5,113 bases of DNA, from NCBI GenBank assembly GCA_964502525.1, contig CAZCXH010000235.1:1-5113 (forward strand). The letters are read 5' to 3'. The position numbers were made by a program, and so were the translations under genes. Under the pieces are notes generated by a model. The model had not been told where the DNA came from. It ran no database searches and saw only the letters and a program-made list of their open reading frames with translations. Shown piece after piece: positions 1 through 5,113 of the stretch (positions within the stretch are counted from its first letter, which is position 1; every line of letters starts with the position of its first letter). This DNA is from DATLYB01 sp964502525 (GTDB lineage Bacteria > Bacteroidota > Bacteroidia > Chitinophagales > CAIOSU01).

Positions 1-178
1 CTCAATTATAGGATTTATCCGTAAATTGTTGAAGTTATTTTGGAAGCGTTACTAATCTAATCCATAGAAATCAGTAATCAGAAGCCGTTCAGCCCGAGAT
101 TTCGGGATAGACATTGAGCATTTTCACCCGAGTTTTCCCTACTCCGCTTGCAACCGGACAATGACATTAATCTCGATG
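1..178. other. intergenic, downstream of the three-gene cluster
   Basis: No coding region or RNA gene is visible in this stretch, which follows the stop codon of the methyltransferase gene. A small hairpin (5-base arms CCCGA/TCGGG, loop of four) lies at 93-106. It has no adjacent T-run on either strand, so I do not call it a terminator, although it is the only candidate structure for ending the operon transcript here. Confidence 0.4.
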
Positions 179-661
179 CTATTGCTCAAATTTCGGCAGC
201 CACCGCGGCACCTGCTGCGTGTACTCAATATATGATTTCCCGAACCGCTGCTTCAGCTCCGGCTCTTCAAACAACACAATATAAATGTGAATTCCAGCGA
301 TGAGCATTGCCGCATAAACAAACAGCAGCGCAGCTCCAGCAACCAGCGCCTCACCGATGACGATGGCAAAATATCCGACATAAATCGGATTGCGCACAAA
401 GCGGTAAGGACCTTGATGAACAACGCTCTTTGGCGGCTCAATGGGAATGGGAGTTCCTTTGCCGTGCGTCTTGAATATTTTGGAACAATAAACAAACATC
501 CCGCATCCGGCAAGGATGAGGAGAACTCCGGTTGCTTTTAAGACGATATGGTCAACGCTGCCGCAACCGAAGTGATGATTCAGAAAATAAAAACCCAGCG
601 GAAAAATTATCATCAGCAGCGAGCCGACAATGAAGCCGAAGATGAAGGAAGTGATTTTCAT
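179..661 (-). CDS. isoprenylcysteine carboxyl methyltransferase/PEMT-like membrane methyltransferase
   Basis: Small integral-membrane methyltransferase of 160 residues, the usual size for bacterial members of the ICMT/phospholipid-methyltransferase (PEMT) superfamily. These enzymes use S-adenosylmethionine to methylate hydrophobic substrates at the membrane. Visible in the sequence are hydrophobic helices at about residues 4-26, 38-60, 92-108 and 109-131. The family signature GPYRFVRNPIYVGY is at 84-97, and the C-terminal motif FEEPELKQRFGKSYIEY is at 131-147, followed by a VPRWLP tail. The two conserved motifs flank the SAM-binding pocket in structurally known relatives. The ATG at 661 is the first in frame. 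The upstream 19 bases contain AGGA, but about 15 bases from the start, too far for a normal ribosome site. The gene follows the GMC oxidoreductase stop by 19 bases and is probably last in the operon. The substrate is unknown: eukaryotic ICMT methylates prenylated protein C-termini, but bacterial homologues are diverse and mostly uncharacterised. Confidence 0.9.
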   Translation of the reverse strand: MKITSFIFGFIVGSLLMIIFPLGFYFLNHHFGCGSVDHIVLKATGVLLILAGCGMFVYCSKIFKTHGKGTPIPIEPPKSVVHQGPYRFVRNPIYVGYFAIVIGEALVAGAALLFVYAAMLIAGIHIYIVLFEEPELKQRFGKSYIEYTQQVPRWLPKFEQ

Positions 662-680
662 ACTGTCTTTATTTAATCCT

Positions 681-2495
681 TCATCGAAGAGTTTTTCCCA
701 TATATTCTCCCAGCCGCAGCGACAGCGCCATGATGCTCACCATCGGGTTTACGCCCGGTGAGTCGGGCAGCACTGAGGCATCGCACACGTAAATGTTTTT
801 CGTTCCTTTCAGCAGTAAGTTTTCATCCACCAGCCTCCCGATTCCAGCCGTCCCCTGCGGATGAAAACCGCTGAGGATGACATCCTGTGTGCGCACTTTT
901 TGCGGTTCTATCTTTTGCAATTCGCCTGCCGATGAAAGTTCATTCAGGTTGTTGCCGTACAGCGGCAGCAAAACTTTTTCCGCGCCTGCCGCGAAAAATG
1001 CTTCGGCAATCAACTTCATACCCTTCACCGCGTCCATCACATCCTCGCGATGTGCGCGGTAATCAAGCGAGGGAAAGTCGCGCGTGGAAACAACATTCCC
1101 CGTGTTTCTGTCGCGCACCATCAGCCCGAAACTTGCCAACTGATTATGATGTTCCATCCACCAGTTGTAATTTTTTCCGCCTGCGGAAATAATGGGACCC
1201 GTAACGCCCTCGGTCGTGTGAATACCTTCCATTGTAACGCGCGGCAGGTCGGGCGGGCGGTAGCCGATGCCCTGCGGAATGCCGCCCGGTCCGTGGTCGA
1301 GATTCGGGAAAAATGCAAACACTTTAGTGGCGGGATGTATCTTCAGATTTTTTCCTGCATCAGCATAATGGCTGCCCAGCCGGTTTTTCTTTATCAGCAG
1401 TGGCGTGTGCAATGCGCCTCCCGCGATGATTATTTTTTTGCAGCGAATAGTCCGCTTGCCGCTTCCATTCTGAAGTTCCGCCTGTACGCCATCATGTTCT
1501 TCGCGGATGCCGGTAACCGTAGTTTGCATCAGCAGTTGCAGCCCGTGCTCCACCGCCTGCGGCAGATAAGAAAGGTCGGTGCTTTGCTTGGCTTGCGCGG
1601 GGCACACAAAAGCGCAGCGCCCGGAGCCTTTGCATCCCCTGATGTTGCGCGGAAGGATGAACACCTCCGGTCTGCCGATTTTTTCGAATCCTTCTTTCAC
1701 CAGAAAAGCCGACTTGCTTTGCAACTCCCATCCGGGCGTGCATACGCCAATTTGTTTTTCAACCCGCCCGAAATAAGGCTCCAGCAGTCCGCCTGCGAAA
1801 TTCATTCCGGTCAGTTCATCCCATCGTTCGATACATTCACGAAGCGGGCGCAGGCAGGTTCCGGAGTTGATGGAGGTGGTTCCTCCCACCGCTGAACCGG
1901 CAAGCACCATCGTTGCCCCTCCGGTTTTTGATATGGTGAACCCCTGCCCCACATAATATTTTTCCAGCGCTTCGTATGAGCGCAGCAACTTCACAATTTC
2001 TCCCTTTTCAACAAGCGCCACTTTCAATCCTTTGCGGCACAATTCATAAGCGGCAGGAGCGCCACCCGCACCGGAACCCACCACGAGCACGTCAGCATAA
2101 TCATTGGCGCTTTGCGCGAAATGAAATTTTGAAAGCGGATGAGCGTAACCGGATGCCGGAGGTTTTTCCTCCGCGCCTGCCTCCATCAGCGGCATGGTAA
2201 CAAACAGCCCCAGCGCCCGAAGCGCAACGCCCGGATTTTTTTTCAGCCTGAAAAAAAACGCGCCAAACTTATCATCGGGAAGCCATCGCGCAGGCAGCGG
2301 ATAAGAAAGAATCAGCAACGGACCGAACCAGTCCATGAACCACACCGCAAGCGGATAAAGCCAGCGGTAAGGGCGCGGGTAACGCCCTGCGCGCTGCTGC
2401 GCCAGCTTCCACATCTGACCGATTTTTTCAAGAGGCACATTGGAAAATTGCAACCACCGTTCTCCAAGATTGAACCCCGGACGTTGAGCCGCCAT
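681..2495 (-). CDS. FAD-dependent GMC oxidoreductase, long-chain alcohol/sterol oxidase-like
   Basis: Flavoenzyme of the glucose-methanol-choline family, which oxidises an alcohol to an aldehyde or ketone using FAD. The Rossmann FAD motif GSGAGG is at residues 140-145, with the ribose-binding acidic residue E163 in LVEKGE. The second FAD-contact region, GGTTSINSGTCLRP, is at about 204-217. The GMC C-terminal domain carries SGFHPQGTAGIG with the likely catalytic H545, and GVNPMVSIMALSLRLGEY with partner N583. Before the FAD domain is a 130-residue extension with a hydrophobic, aromatic-rich stretch (about 43-72) that may associate with membrane. Long-chain fatty alcohol oxidases have a comparable N-terminal extension. 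A cysteine cluster, C288, C294 and C298 (GCKGSGRCAFVCP), resembles the Cys-Gly-rich segment of that subgroup. The 604-residue length fits an intact enzyme. The ATG is three bases after the upstream stop, which suggests translational coupling; no Shine-Dalgarno is visible. Family assignment is firm; the alcohol substrate, probably hydrophobic, is inferred. Confidence 0.93.
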   Translation of the reverse strand: MAAQRPGFNLGERWLQFSNVPLEKIGQMWKLAQQRAGRYPRPYRWLYPLAVWFMDWFGPLLILSYPLPARWLPDDKFGAFFFRLKKNPGVALRALGLFVTMPLMEAGAEEKPPASGYAHPLSKFHFAQSANDYADVLVVGSGAGGAPAAYELCRKGLKVALVEKGEIVKLLRSYEALEKYYVGQGFTISKTGGATMVLAGSAVGGTTSINSGTCLRPLRECIERWDELTGMNFAGGLLEPYFGRVEKQIGVCTPGWELQSKSAFLVKEGFEKIGRPEVFILPRNIRGCKGSGRCAFVCPAQAKQSTDLSYLPQAVEHGLQLLMQTTVTGIREEHDGVQAELQNGSGKRTIRCKKIIIAGGALHTPLLIKKNRLGSHYADAGKNLKIHPATKVFAFFPNLDHGPGGIPQGIGYRPPDLPRVTMEGIHTTEGVTGPIISAGGKNYNWWMEHHNQLASFGLMVRDRNTGNVVSTRDFPSLDYRAHREDVMDAVKGMKLIAEAFFAAGAEKVLLPLYGNNLNELSSAGELQKIEPQKVRTQDVILSGFHPQGTAGIGRLVDENLLLKGTKNIYVCDASVLPDSPGVNPMVSIMALSLRLGEYMGKTLR

Positions 2496-2498
2496 TAT

Positions 2499-3878
2499 TT
2501 ACAAATCAATTTTTCTATCAGGTTTTTTACGGTTCACCAATTCAAAGGCTGCGGTTGCGGAGGCATTGAAAAATTCTTTTTTTCCGGTGGAAATATCTGT
2601 AAGCTCCAATTGCAGGTCAGCGAGCTTGCTGTTATGACACCAGAGATTCGAGTCGTCCGTGTCGGTGTATTCCACCAGCGCAACGCTGCCGGGCGCGGTG
2701 GCTTTGCCTTTCAGGATGACCGATGAATCAGCGGCTTCAAATTCCCATGCGCCATCTCCAAAAACGGATTTCGTTTTTCGCAGATGTTTCACGGATGAGA
2801 AAATATATTGGTTGCCGGGCGTGAAGAGAATGATGGATGTGAGCGGGGAAGAAATTTTTTCTCCCCGTTTAATCTGCGCGGACAGTCCTTCAAAGATGAC
2901 GCCCTGCGCATCCTTGAAATTGTTGCAATGCGCCCACGCCCATGCCTCTGCGCTCTTCTTCCCGTGAATGTGCCCAATCATTCCCGGGCGGTCTTTCAAT
3001 TCAAACGATTGCGCACCGCATCGTATCGTTCCTGAAAATCGCAGGTCGAGGAAGCAGGCGTTGTAAACGCTTTTCGCCACGCCCAGCAGTTTTACGAGCG
3101 CAGGCACGTGTTCAAAGCGAAAGCCGTTGTCTTTGAATTGAAGGTTCCAGGAAATATCGCCCGCAGCGCCATTGGCGTTGCCGGTGTCGAGATGATTTTT
3201 CCCGAGATGAAAAACCTGCGGCTTGCCGGCATAGCGTTCCGGATTTTCTTCACCGGGAACAATCAAACCGTTGGATGGCGCGAGCAGTGAAAGCGGAAAC
3301 GTGTTTTTTCCGGTCTTTATCATTCCGTCATAAAAAGCAATTGCCCAGGCGCTCGCTTCACTCCTTACTCCGTCAAGAATCGTGTAGCGAAACCAGAACG
3401 CTTTTTGCGGAGCCACATCAATCTTTCCATACCAGATTTCATAATGCGGAGCGGGGGCGCGGACAGCCGCGAAACCCGCGGGCATCAAACCCGACTGTTT
3501 CGGATAAGCCCAATACAATGTGATTGCCACAAACGCATCGGTGGCAGCGCACAGCAGCCACGCGGTTCCAACGGTGAATGAGAGGACAAAAAACCCTGCC
3601 ACGCTGACGCTTTTGGCGATAAGGATGCAATTCAAGAGAGCTTTGTTTTCAGGATGCCGTGCCGAGAGCCACGCCAATGCAGTAATCGTTCCCATGAGCG
3701 ACAGCGTGAGGATGTGCCACAGCGTGCGCGGTGCCGCTTCAATGCTGCCCGGCAGCCCGATGGCATTGCCCATCGCTGTGAGGATTTGTCCAAGTTCGTT
3801 TGGCATGATGATGAAAGACGTACCTGCAACGAGAAACAAAATGCTCCAGACGCGGGCGATGAGGGAGTAGCGTTTCAT
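2499..3878 (-). CDS. four-helix membrane protein fused to a CrtC/AttH-like lipocalin-type domain
   Basis: I do not recognise a named gene. The 459-residue product has two parts. Residues 1-125 contain four hydrophobic helices (about 8-26, 52-71, 80-101 and 104-125) with short loops. Residues 145-450 are soluble and beta-rich. This part opens with YEIWYGKIDVAPQKAFWFRY (146-165), then AWAIAFYD (178-185), and contains HIHGKKSAEAWAWAHCNNF (303-321) and FEGLSA (329-334). That layout, an opening strand with aromatic residues and a later W-x-W-x-H-C-N motif, resembles the lipocalin-like domains of hydroxyneurosporene synthase (CrtC), AttH and tocopherol cyclase-like proteins, several of which bind or transform isoprenoid lipids. 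The resemblance is from memory and needs a profile search. The ATG at 3878 is the first in frame and is preceded by A/T-rich sequence without a ribosome site. The gene leads the cluster and ends three bases before the GMC oxidoreductase, so it probably acts on or presents the same lipid. A purely structural or binding role is equally possible. Confidence 0.85.
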   Translation of the reverse strand: MKRYSLIARVWSILFLVAGTSFIIMPNELGQILTAMGNAIGLPGSIEAAPRTLWHILTLSLMGTITALAWLSARHPENKALLNCILIAKSVSVAGFFVLSFTVGTAWLLCAATDAFVAITLYWAYPKQSGLMPAGFAAVRAPAPHYEIWYGKIDVAPQKAFWFRYTILDGVRSEASAWAIAFYDGMIKTGKNTFPLSLLAPSNGLIVPGEENPERYAGKPQVFHLGKNHLDTGNANGAAGDISWNLQFKDNGFRFEHVPALVKLLGVAKSVYNACFLDLRFSGTIRCGAQSFELKDRPGMIGHIHGKKSAEAWAWAHCNNFKDAQGVIFEGLSAQIKRGEKISSPLTSIILFTPGNQYIFSSVKHLRKTKSVFGDGAWEFEAADSSVILKGKATAPGSVALVEYTDTDDSNLWCHNSKLADLQLELTDISTGKKEFFNASATAAFELVNRKKPDRKIDL

Positions 3879-3975
3879 TGTATAAATATATTCATTTGTG
3901 AGAATTAAAATTGATGATATTAGTCAGGGCCAGGCGCACGAATATTTCCCAACCGCACCGGAAAGAGAAAAAAAT

Positions 3976-4081
3976 GCAGGAAACGCAGAGGTGAAGGAGT
4001 CAGGAAACGCGGAGTAACGGAGAAAATCCAATTTCTCCCCTTATACCTCTGCAAAAGCTTCAGCGTTCTCAGCGGTTTCTG
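3976..4081. repeat. imperfect palindromic GCAGAG-type intergenic element
   Basis: An imperfect inverted repeat of about 106 bases in the gap upstream of the lipocalin-like gene. The outer ends correspond (gcaggaaacgcagag on the left, cagcggtttctg on the right). The apex is a perfect 7-base stem, GGAGAAA/TTTCTCC, with a 6-base loop (4019-4038). The left arm contains two copies of a 24-base unit, each beginning CAGGAAACGC (3977 and 4001). The right arm reads as two more diverged units in reverse. Purine-rich GCAGAG units on one arm and CTCTGC on the other recall short palindromic repeats scattered between genes in many environmental bacterial genomes, especially Bacteroidota. No open reading frame or transposase accompanies it, so if it moves it does so non-autonomously. 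Whether it occurs elsewhere in this genome cannot be seen here. Confidence 0.6.
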
Positions 4082-4174
4082 TATTCATAACTACACTACT
4101 CCGAGTTATAACTATTCCAGCCCGTATCTGAATTATAATAGCATTCTGTTTAGATAGTCTGGCATTACATTACT

Positions 4175-4210
4175 AAAAGGACTTCAATTTTTGAAGCCCT
4201 TTTTATTTTT
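4175..4210 (+). terminator. strong intrinsic terminator facing the plus strand
   Basis: A hairpin with arms AAAAGG-A-CTTCAA and TTGAAG-C-CCTTTT, a single A/C mismatch and a 3-base loop is followed on the plus strand by a T-rich run (4200-4210). It is a textbook factor-independent terminator for plus-strand transcription. The A-run on the other side makes a weaker minus-strand reading possible, as a second stop behind the tRNA cluster. No plus-strand gene is visible upstream. Confidence 0.65.
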
Positions 4211-4258
4211 CAGCCAGAGTGGAAAATACACCTTCCCCTTAAGGATGAAAGCAATGAA

Positions 4259-4279
4259 ATGTTGTACCTATGTTGTACC
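4259..4279. repeat. tandem direct repeat ATGTTGTACC, 11-base period
   Basis: The 10-base word ATGTTGTACC occurs at 4259-4268 and again at 4270-4279. The 11-base period puts both copies on the same face of the helix. The pair sits just beyond the terminator of the tRNA cluster. Two adjacent in-phase copies could bind a protein, for instance a regulator or a recombinase arm domain, but nothing here identifies one. Confidence 0.5.
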
Positions 4280-4309
4280 AAAACAACAAAGGCAGCTTTC
4301 GCTGCCTTT
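4278..4309 (-). terminator. intrinsic terminator of the tRNA cluster
   Basis: On the minus strand a 9-base-pair hairpin (AAAGGCAGC and GCTGCCTTT, loop GAAA) spans 4309-4288. It is followed by the T-rich run GTTGTTTTGG. It begins nine bases after the tRNA-Leu 3' end, the expected place for ending the Thr-Gly-Leu transcript. Confidence 0.75.
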
Positions 4310-4317
4310 GAAACCCG

Positions 4318-4401
4318 TGCCCGGAAAGGGAATCGAACCCCCACGGTATTGCTACCACTGGATTTTGAGTCCAGCGCGTCTACCAGTTCCGCCATCCGGG
4401 C
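4318..4401 (-). tRNA. tRNA-Leu, anticodon CAA
   Basis: An 84-base class II tRNA. The acceptor stem GCCCGGA/TCCGGGC pairs fully, and the D-arm contains AACTGGTAGA. The anticodon stem CTGGA/TCCAG encloses the loop CTCAAAA, giving anticodon CAA, which reads UUG. The long variable arm GGTA-GCAA-TACC is diagnostic for Leu or Ser, and the T-loop is TTCGATT. The discriminator is A, as expected for leucine. The following bases read CGG, so the 3' CCA must be added by nucleotidyltransferase. The T-stem has two G-T pairs. It is the last gene of the cluster, with a hairpin terminator close downstream. Confidence 0.95.
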
Positions 4402-4445
4402 AGATTGGGTGTGAATTGAGTGTGGGTGTGGGTGTGGGTGTGTTG
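4402..4445. repeat. GT-rich spacer with GGGTGT hexamer repeats
   Basis: The 44-base spacer between tRNA-Leu and tRNA-Gly is almost purely G and T on the plus strand. It contains three consecutive GGGTGT hexamers (4424-4441) and a further GGGTGTG at 4407-4413. The first bases, together with the last base of tRNA-Leu, form the 13-base word CAGATTGGGTGTG (4401-4413), which recurs inverted at 4700-4712 next to tRNA-Thr. In the tRNA transcript this spacer would be C/A-rich and unstructured. Confidence 0.75.
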
Positions 4446-4518
4446 AGCGGGAAACGGGACTCGAACCCGCGACCCTCAGCTTGGGAAGCTGATGCTCTAC
4501 CAACTGAGCTACTCCCGC
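4446..4518 (-). tRNA. tRNA-Gly, anticodon CCC
   Basis: A 73-base cloverleaf. The acceptor is GCGGGAG/TTCCCGC with one G-T pair, and the D-arm is GCTC-AGTTGGTA-GAGC. The anticodon stem TCAGC/GCTGA has loop TTCCCAA, so the anticodon is CCC and reads GGG. The T-arm is GCGGG-TTCGAGT-CCCGT. The discriminator is T, normal for glycine. No CCA is encoded (the next bases are CAA). Its first 26 bases are nearly duplicated in the broken copy immediately upstream. Confidence 0.95.
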
Positions 4519-4527
4519 TTAAATTCT

Positions 4528-4594
4528 ATTTCAATGAACCAAATGACCCCTCCGATTTGGAATCGGAGTGCTCTACCCACTGAGCTACTCCCGC
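4528..4594 (-). pseudogene. broken tRNA copy, Gly-like 5' half
   Basis: Read on the minus strand, 4594-4569 matches the first 26 bases of the neighbouring tRNA-Gly at 25 positions (acceptor 5' strand and complete D-arm). Then comes a different anticodon-like hairpin, CTCCGAT-TCCAA-ATCGGAG (4568-4550), followed by GGGTC as in the intact gene's variable region. After that the homology fades. A weak T-arm-like segment with GGTTCATT (4544-4528) lacks a proper stem, and no 3' strand complements the GCGGGAG acceptor. The hairpin centred as an anticodon arm would present CCA (Trp), but one extra base separates it from the D-arm, and the rest does not resemble tRNA-Trp. Best read as a decayed or chimaeric tRNA. 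It lies inside the presumed tRNA transcript, so it could still be transcribed and cut. Confidence 0.7.
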
Positions 4595-4712
4595 AAATTT
4601 GGTGTGGGTGTGAATTTGGGTGTGCGTGTGTTATTTCACTGTAAAAATGAAAAAAAATCTGGTATTCTTTTCTTTCACACCCGCACTCACGTTCAAACAC
4701 ACACCCAATCTG
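4595..4712. repeat. spacer with inverted GT-rich/AC-rich repeats
   Basis: The spacer between the broken tRNA and tRNA-Thr begins with a GT-rich run on the plus strand (4601-4632). An A/T-rich centre follows, then an AC-rich run (4676-4709). The two ends are partly complementary: TTGGGTGTGCGTGTG at 4616-4630 matches the reverse of 4695-4709 at 13 of 15 positions, so a long-looped hairpin is possible. The motif GGGTGTGAATT at 4606-4616 also occurs at 4407-4417 in the other spacer, showing that the spacers share ancestry. Confidence 0.65.
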
Positions 4713-4785
4713 AGCCTCCTACAGGATTTGAACCTGCGACCTATTCATTACGAATGAATCGCTCTACCAACTGAGCTAAGGAGGC
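4713..4785 (-). tRNA. tRNA-Thr, anticodon CGT
   Basis: A 73-base cloverleaf with all stems paired. The acceptor is GCCTCCT/AGGAGGC, and the D-arm is GCTC-AGTTGGTA-GAGC. The anticodon stem ATTCA/TGAAT has loop TTCGTAA, giving anticodon CGT, which reads ACG. The T-arm is GCAGG-TTCAAAT-CCTGT with one G-T pair. The discriminator is T, and no CCA is encoded (the next bases are CAG). It is first in the cluster in transcription order. Confidence 0.95.
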
Positions 4786-5113
4786 AATAATCGGAGACCG
4801 AAAATAGTCTATCCGGGAATTTTTTCAAAAATACGTTCTGGAAACATGGAGATTGTCTATATGACATGGAGTTTCCTTAAAATTGCCAAAATTGCCTTCT
4901 ATAATCGTGTGTGACCAAGGGCGATGTAGCAAACCTGTTCGCGCAATGCGCAAGCGGCACATTAATCACTCAGAAGCTGTTTAGAATTAAGGTTCATCGC
5001 AAAAATTCGTATCCAAAACATTGATACATCAATACCCATTCAGTTTATCACCTTTCATTCAACCTTAGTAACTGCGCTCTCCCAGCCCATCCCGACCTTA
5101 TTCACCTTATTAT
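4786..5113. other. intergenic, upstream of the tRNA cluster
   Basis: About 330 bases without a convincing gene on either strand. Apart from the possible promoter box near the tRNA cluster I see only short, probably incidental symmetries such as GCGC-AAT-GCGC (about 4943-4953). The right edge may contain regulatory sequence of a gene outside the window, but nothing shows this. Confidence 0.4.
4826..4833 (-). promoter_or_regulatory. possible Bacteroidota -7 promoter box for the tRNA cluster
   Basis: On the minus strand 4833-4826 reads TATTTTTG, a full match to the TAnnTTTG consensus of primary-sigma promoters in Bacteroidota. It would start transcription some 30-40 bases before tRNA-Thr. No clear TTG-type -33 element lies about 20 bases further upstream, so the call is tentative. 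Confidence 0.35.

Noticed and set aside
79..93. TCAGAAGCCGTTCAG resembling TCAGAAGCTGTTTAG at 4970-4984 (13 of 15)
   Set aside because: A 13/15 match between two places is expected several times by chance in a window this size, and no other similarity extends it.
93..106. Hairpin CCCGA-GATT-TCGGG downstream of the methyltransferase gene
   Set aside because: The stem is only five pairs with no T-run on either strand, so it does not qualify as an intrinsic terminator.
1050..1895. A 281-residue open frame on the plus strand, antisense to the GMC oxidoreductase
   Set aside because: It lies wholly inside a gene with clear family motifs. Its protein is basic and low in recognisable motifs, and no promoter or neighbouring plus-strand gene supports it. 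Long antisense frames are common opposite GC-rich codons.
3883..3890. TATATTTA on the minus strand as a promoter box for the lipocalin-like gene
   Set aside because: It differs from TAnnTTTG at the last base and is four bases from the ATG, which would place the transcript start inside the gene.
4210..4503. A 97-residue minus-strand frame with RMAELVDALDSKSSGSN
   Set aside because: This peptide is the well-known spurious translation of a tRNA-Leu gene, not a protein.
4191..4583. A 130-residue plus-strand frame crossing two tRNA genes
   Set aside because: It is the reverse complement of tRNA-Leu, tRNA-Gly and the broken copy; phrases such as GIEPPR and SGKRDSNPRPSA are typical translation artefacts of antisense tRNA.
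1..5113. CRISPR array, toxin-antitoxin pair, phage defence or transposase genes
   Set aside because: I looked for regular repeat-spacer units and for small gene pairs and transposase motifs on both strands and found none.

Overview
The window looks like chromosomal DNA from a member of the Bacteroidota, probably an environmental lineage. Three things point that way. None of the three tRNA genes encodes its 3' CCA. No protein gene has a convincing Shine-Dalgarno sequence at normal spacing, and their upstream regions are A/T-rich. A TAnnTTTG-type -7 box lies upstream of the tRNA cluster. The assignment is an inference; there is no rRNA or marker protein here to settle it. Every gene I can support is on the minus strand, so transcription runs from high to low coordinates.

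Positions 3878 down to 179 hold a tight three-gene cluster that reads as one operon. First is a 459-residue protein (3878-2499) with four predicted N-terminal membrane helices joined to a soluble domain resembling the CrtC/AttH/tocopherol-cyclase-like lipocalin group. Three bases later comes a 604-residue FAD-dependent GMC oxidoreductase (2495-681) of the long-chain-alcohol/sterol oxidase type. Nineteen bases after that comes a 160-residue membrane methyltransferase of the isoprenylcysteine carboxyl methyltransferase/PEMT type (661-179). A membrane-anchored lipid-binding-like domain, an oxidase of hydrophobic alcohols and a membrane methyltransferase together suggest modification of a membrane lipid or isoprenoid. 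The substrate cannot be read from the sequence.

Positions 3879-4317 carry no convincing gene. They hold an imperfect palindromic element built from GCAGAG-type units (3976-4081), a strong hairpin terminator facing the plus strand (4175-4210), a 10-base motif repeated directly at 11-base spacing (4259-4279), and the terminator of the tRNA cluster (4278-4309).

Positions 4318-4785 hold a minus-strand tRNA cluster, in transcription order Thr(CGT), a broken tRNA-like copy, Gly(CCC) and Leu(CAA). The spacers are GT-rich repeats of a GGGTGTG motif. The spacer next to tRNA-Leu and the one next to tRNA-Thr are related in opposite orientation, sharing a perfect 13-base inverted repeat. They bracket the Gly gene and the broken copy, and this is the oddest structure in the window. 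Positions 4786-5113 contain a possible promoter for the cluster and nothing else I can support; 1-178 has no gene.
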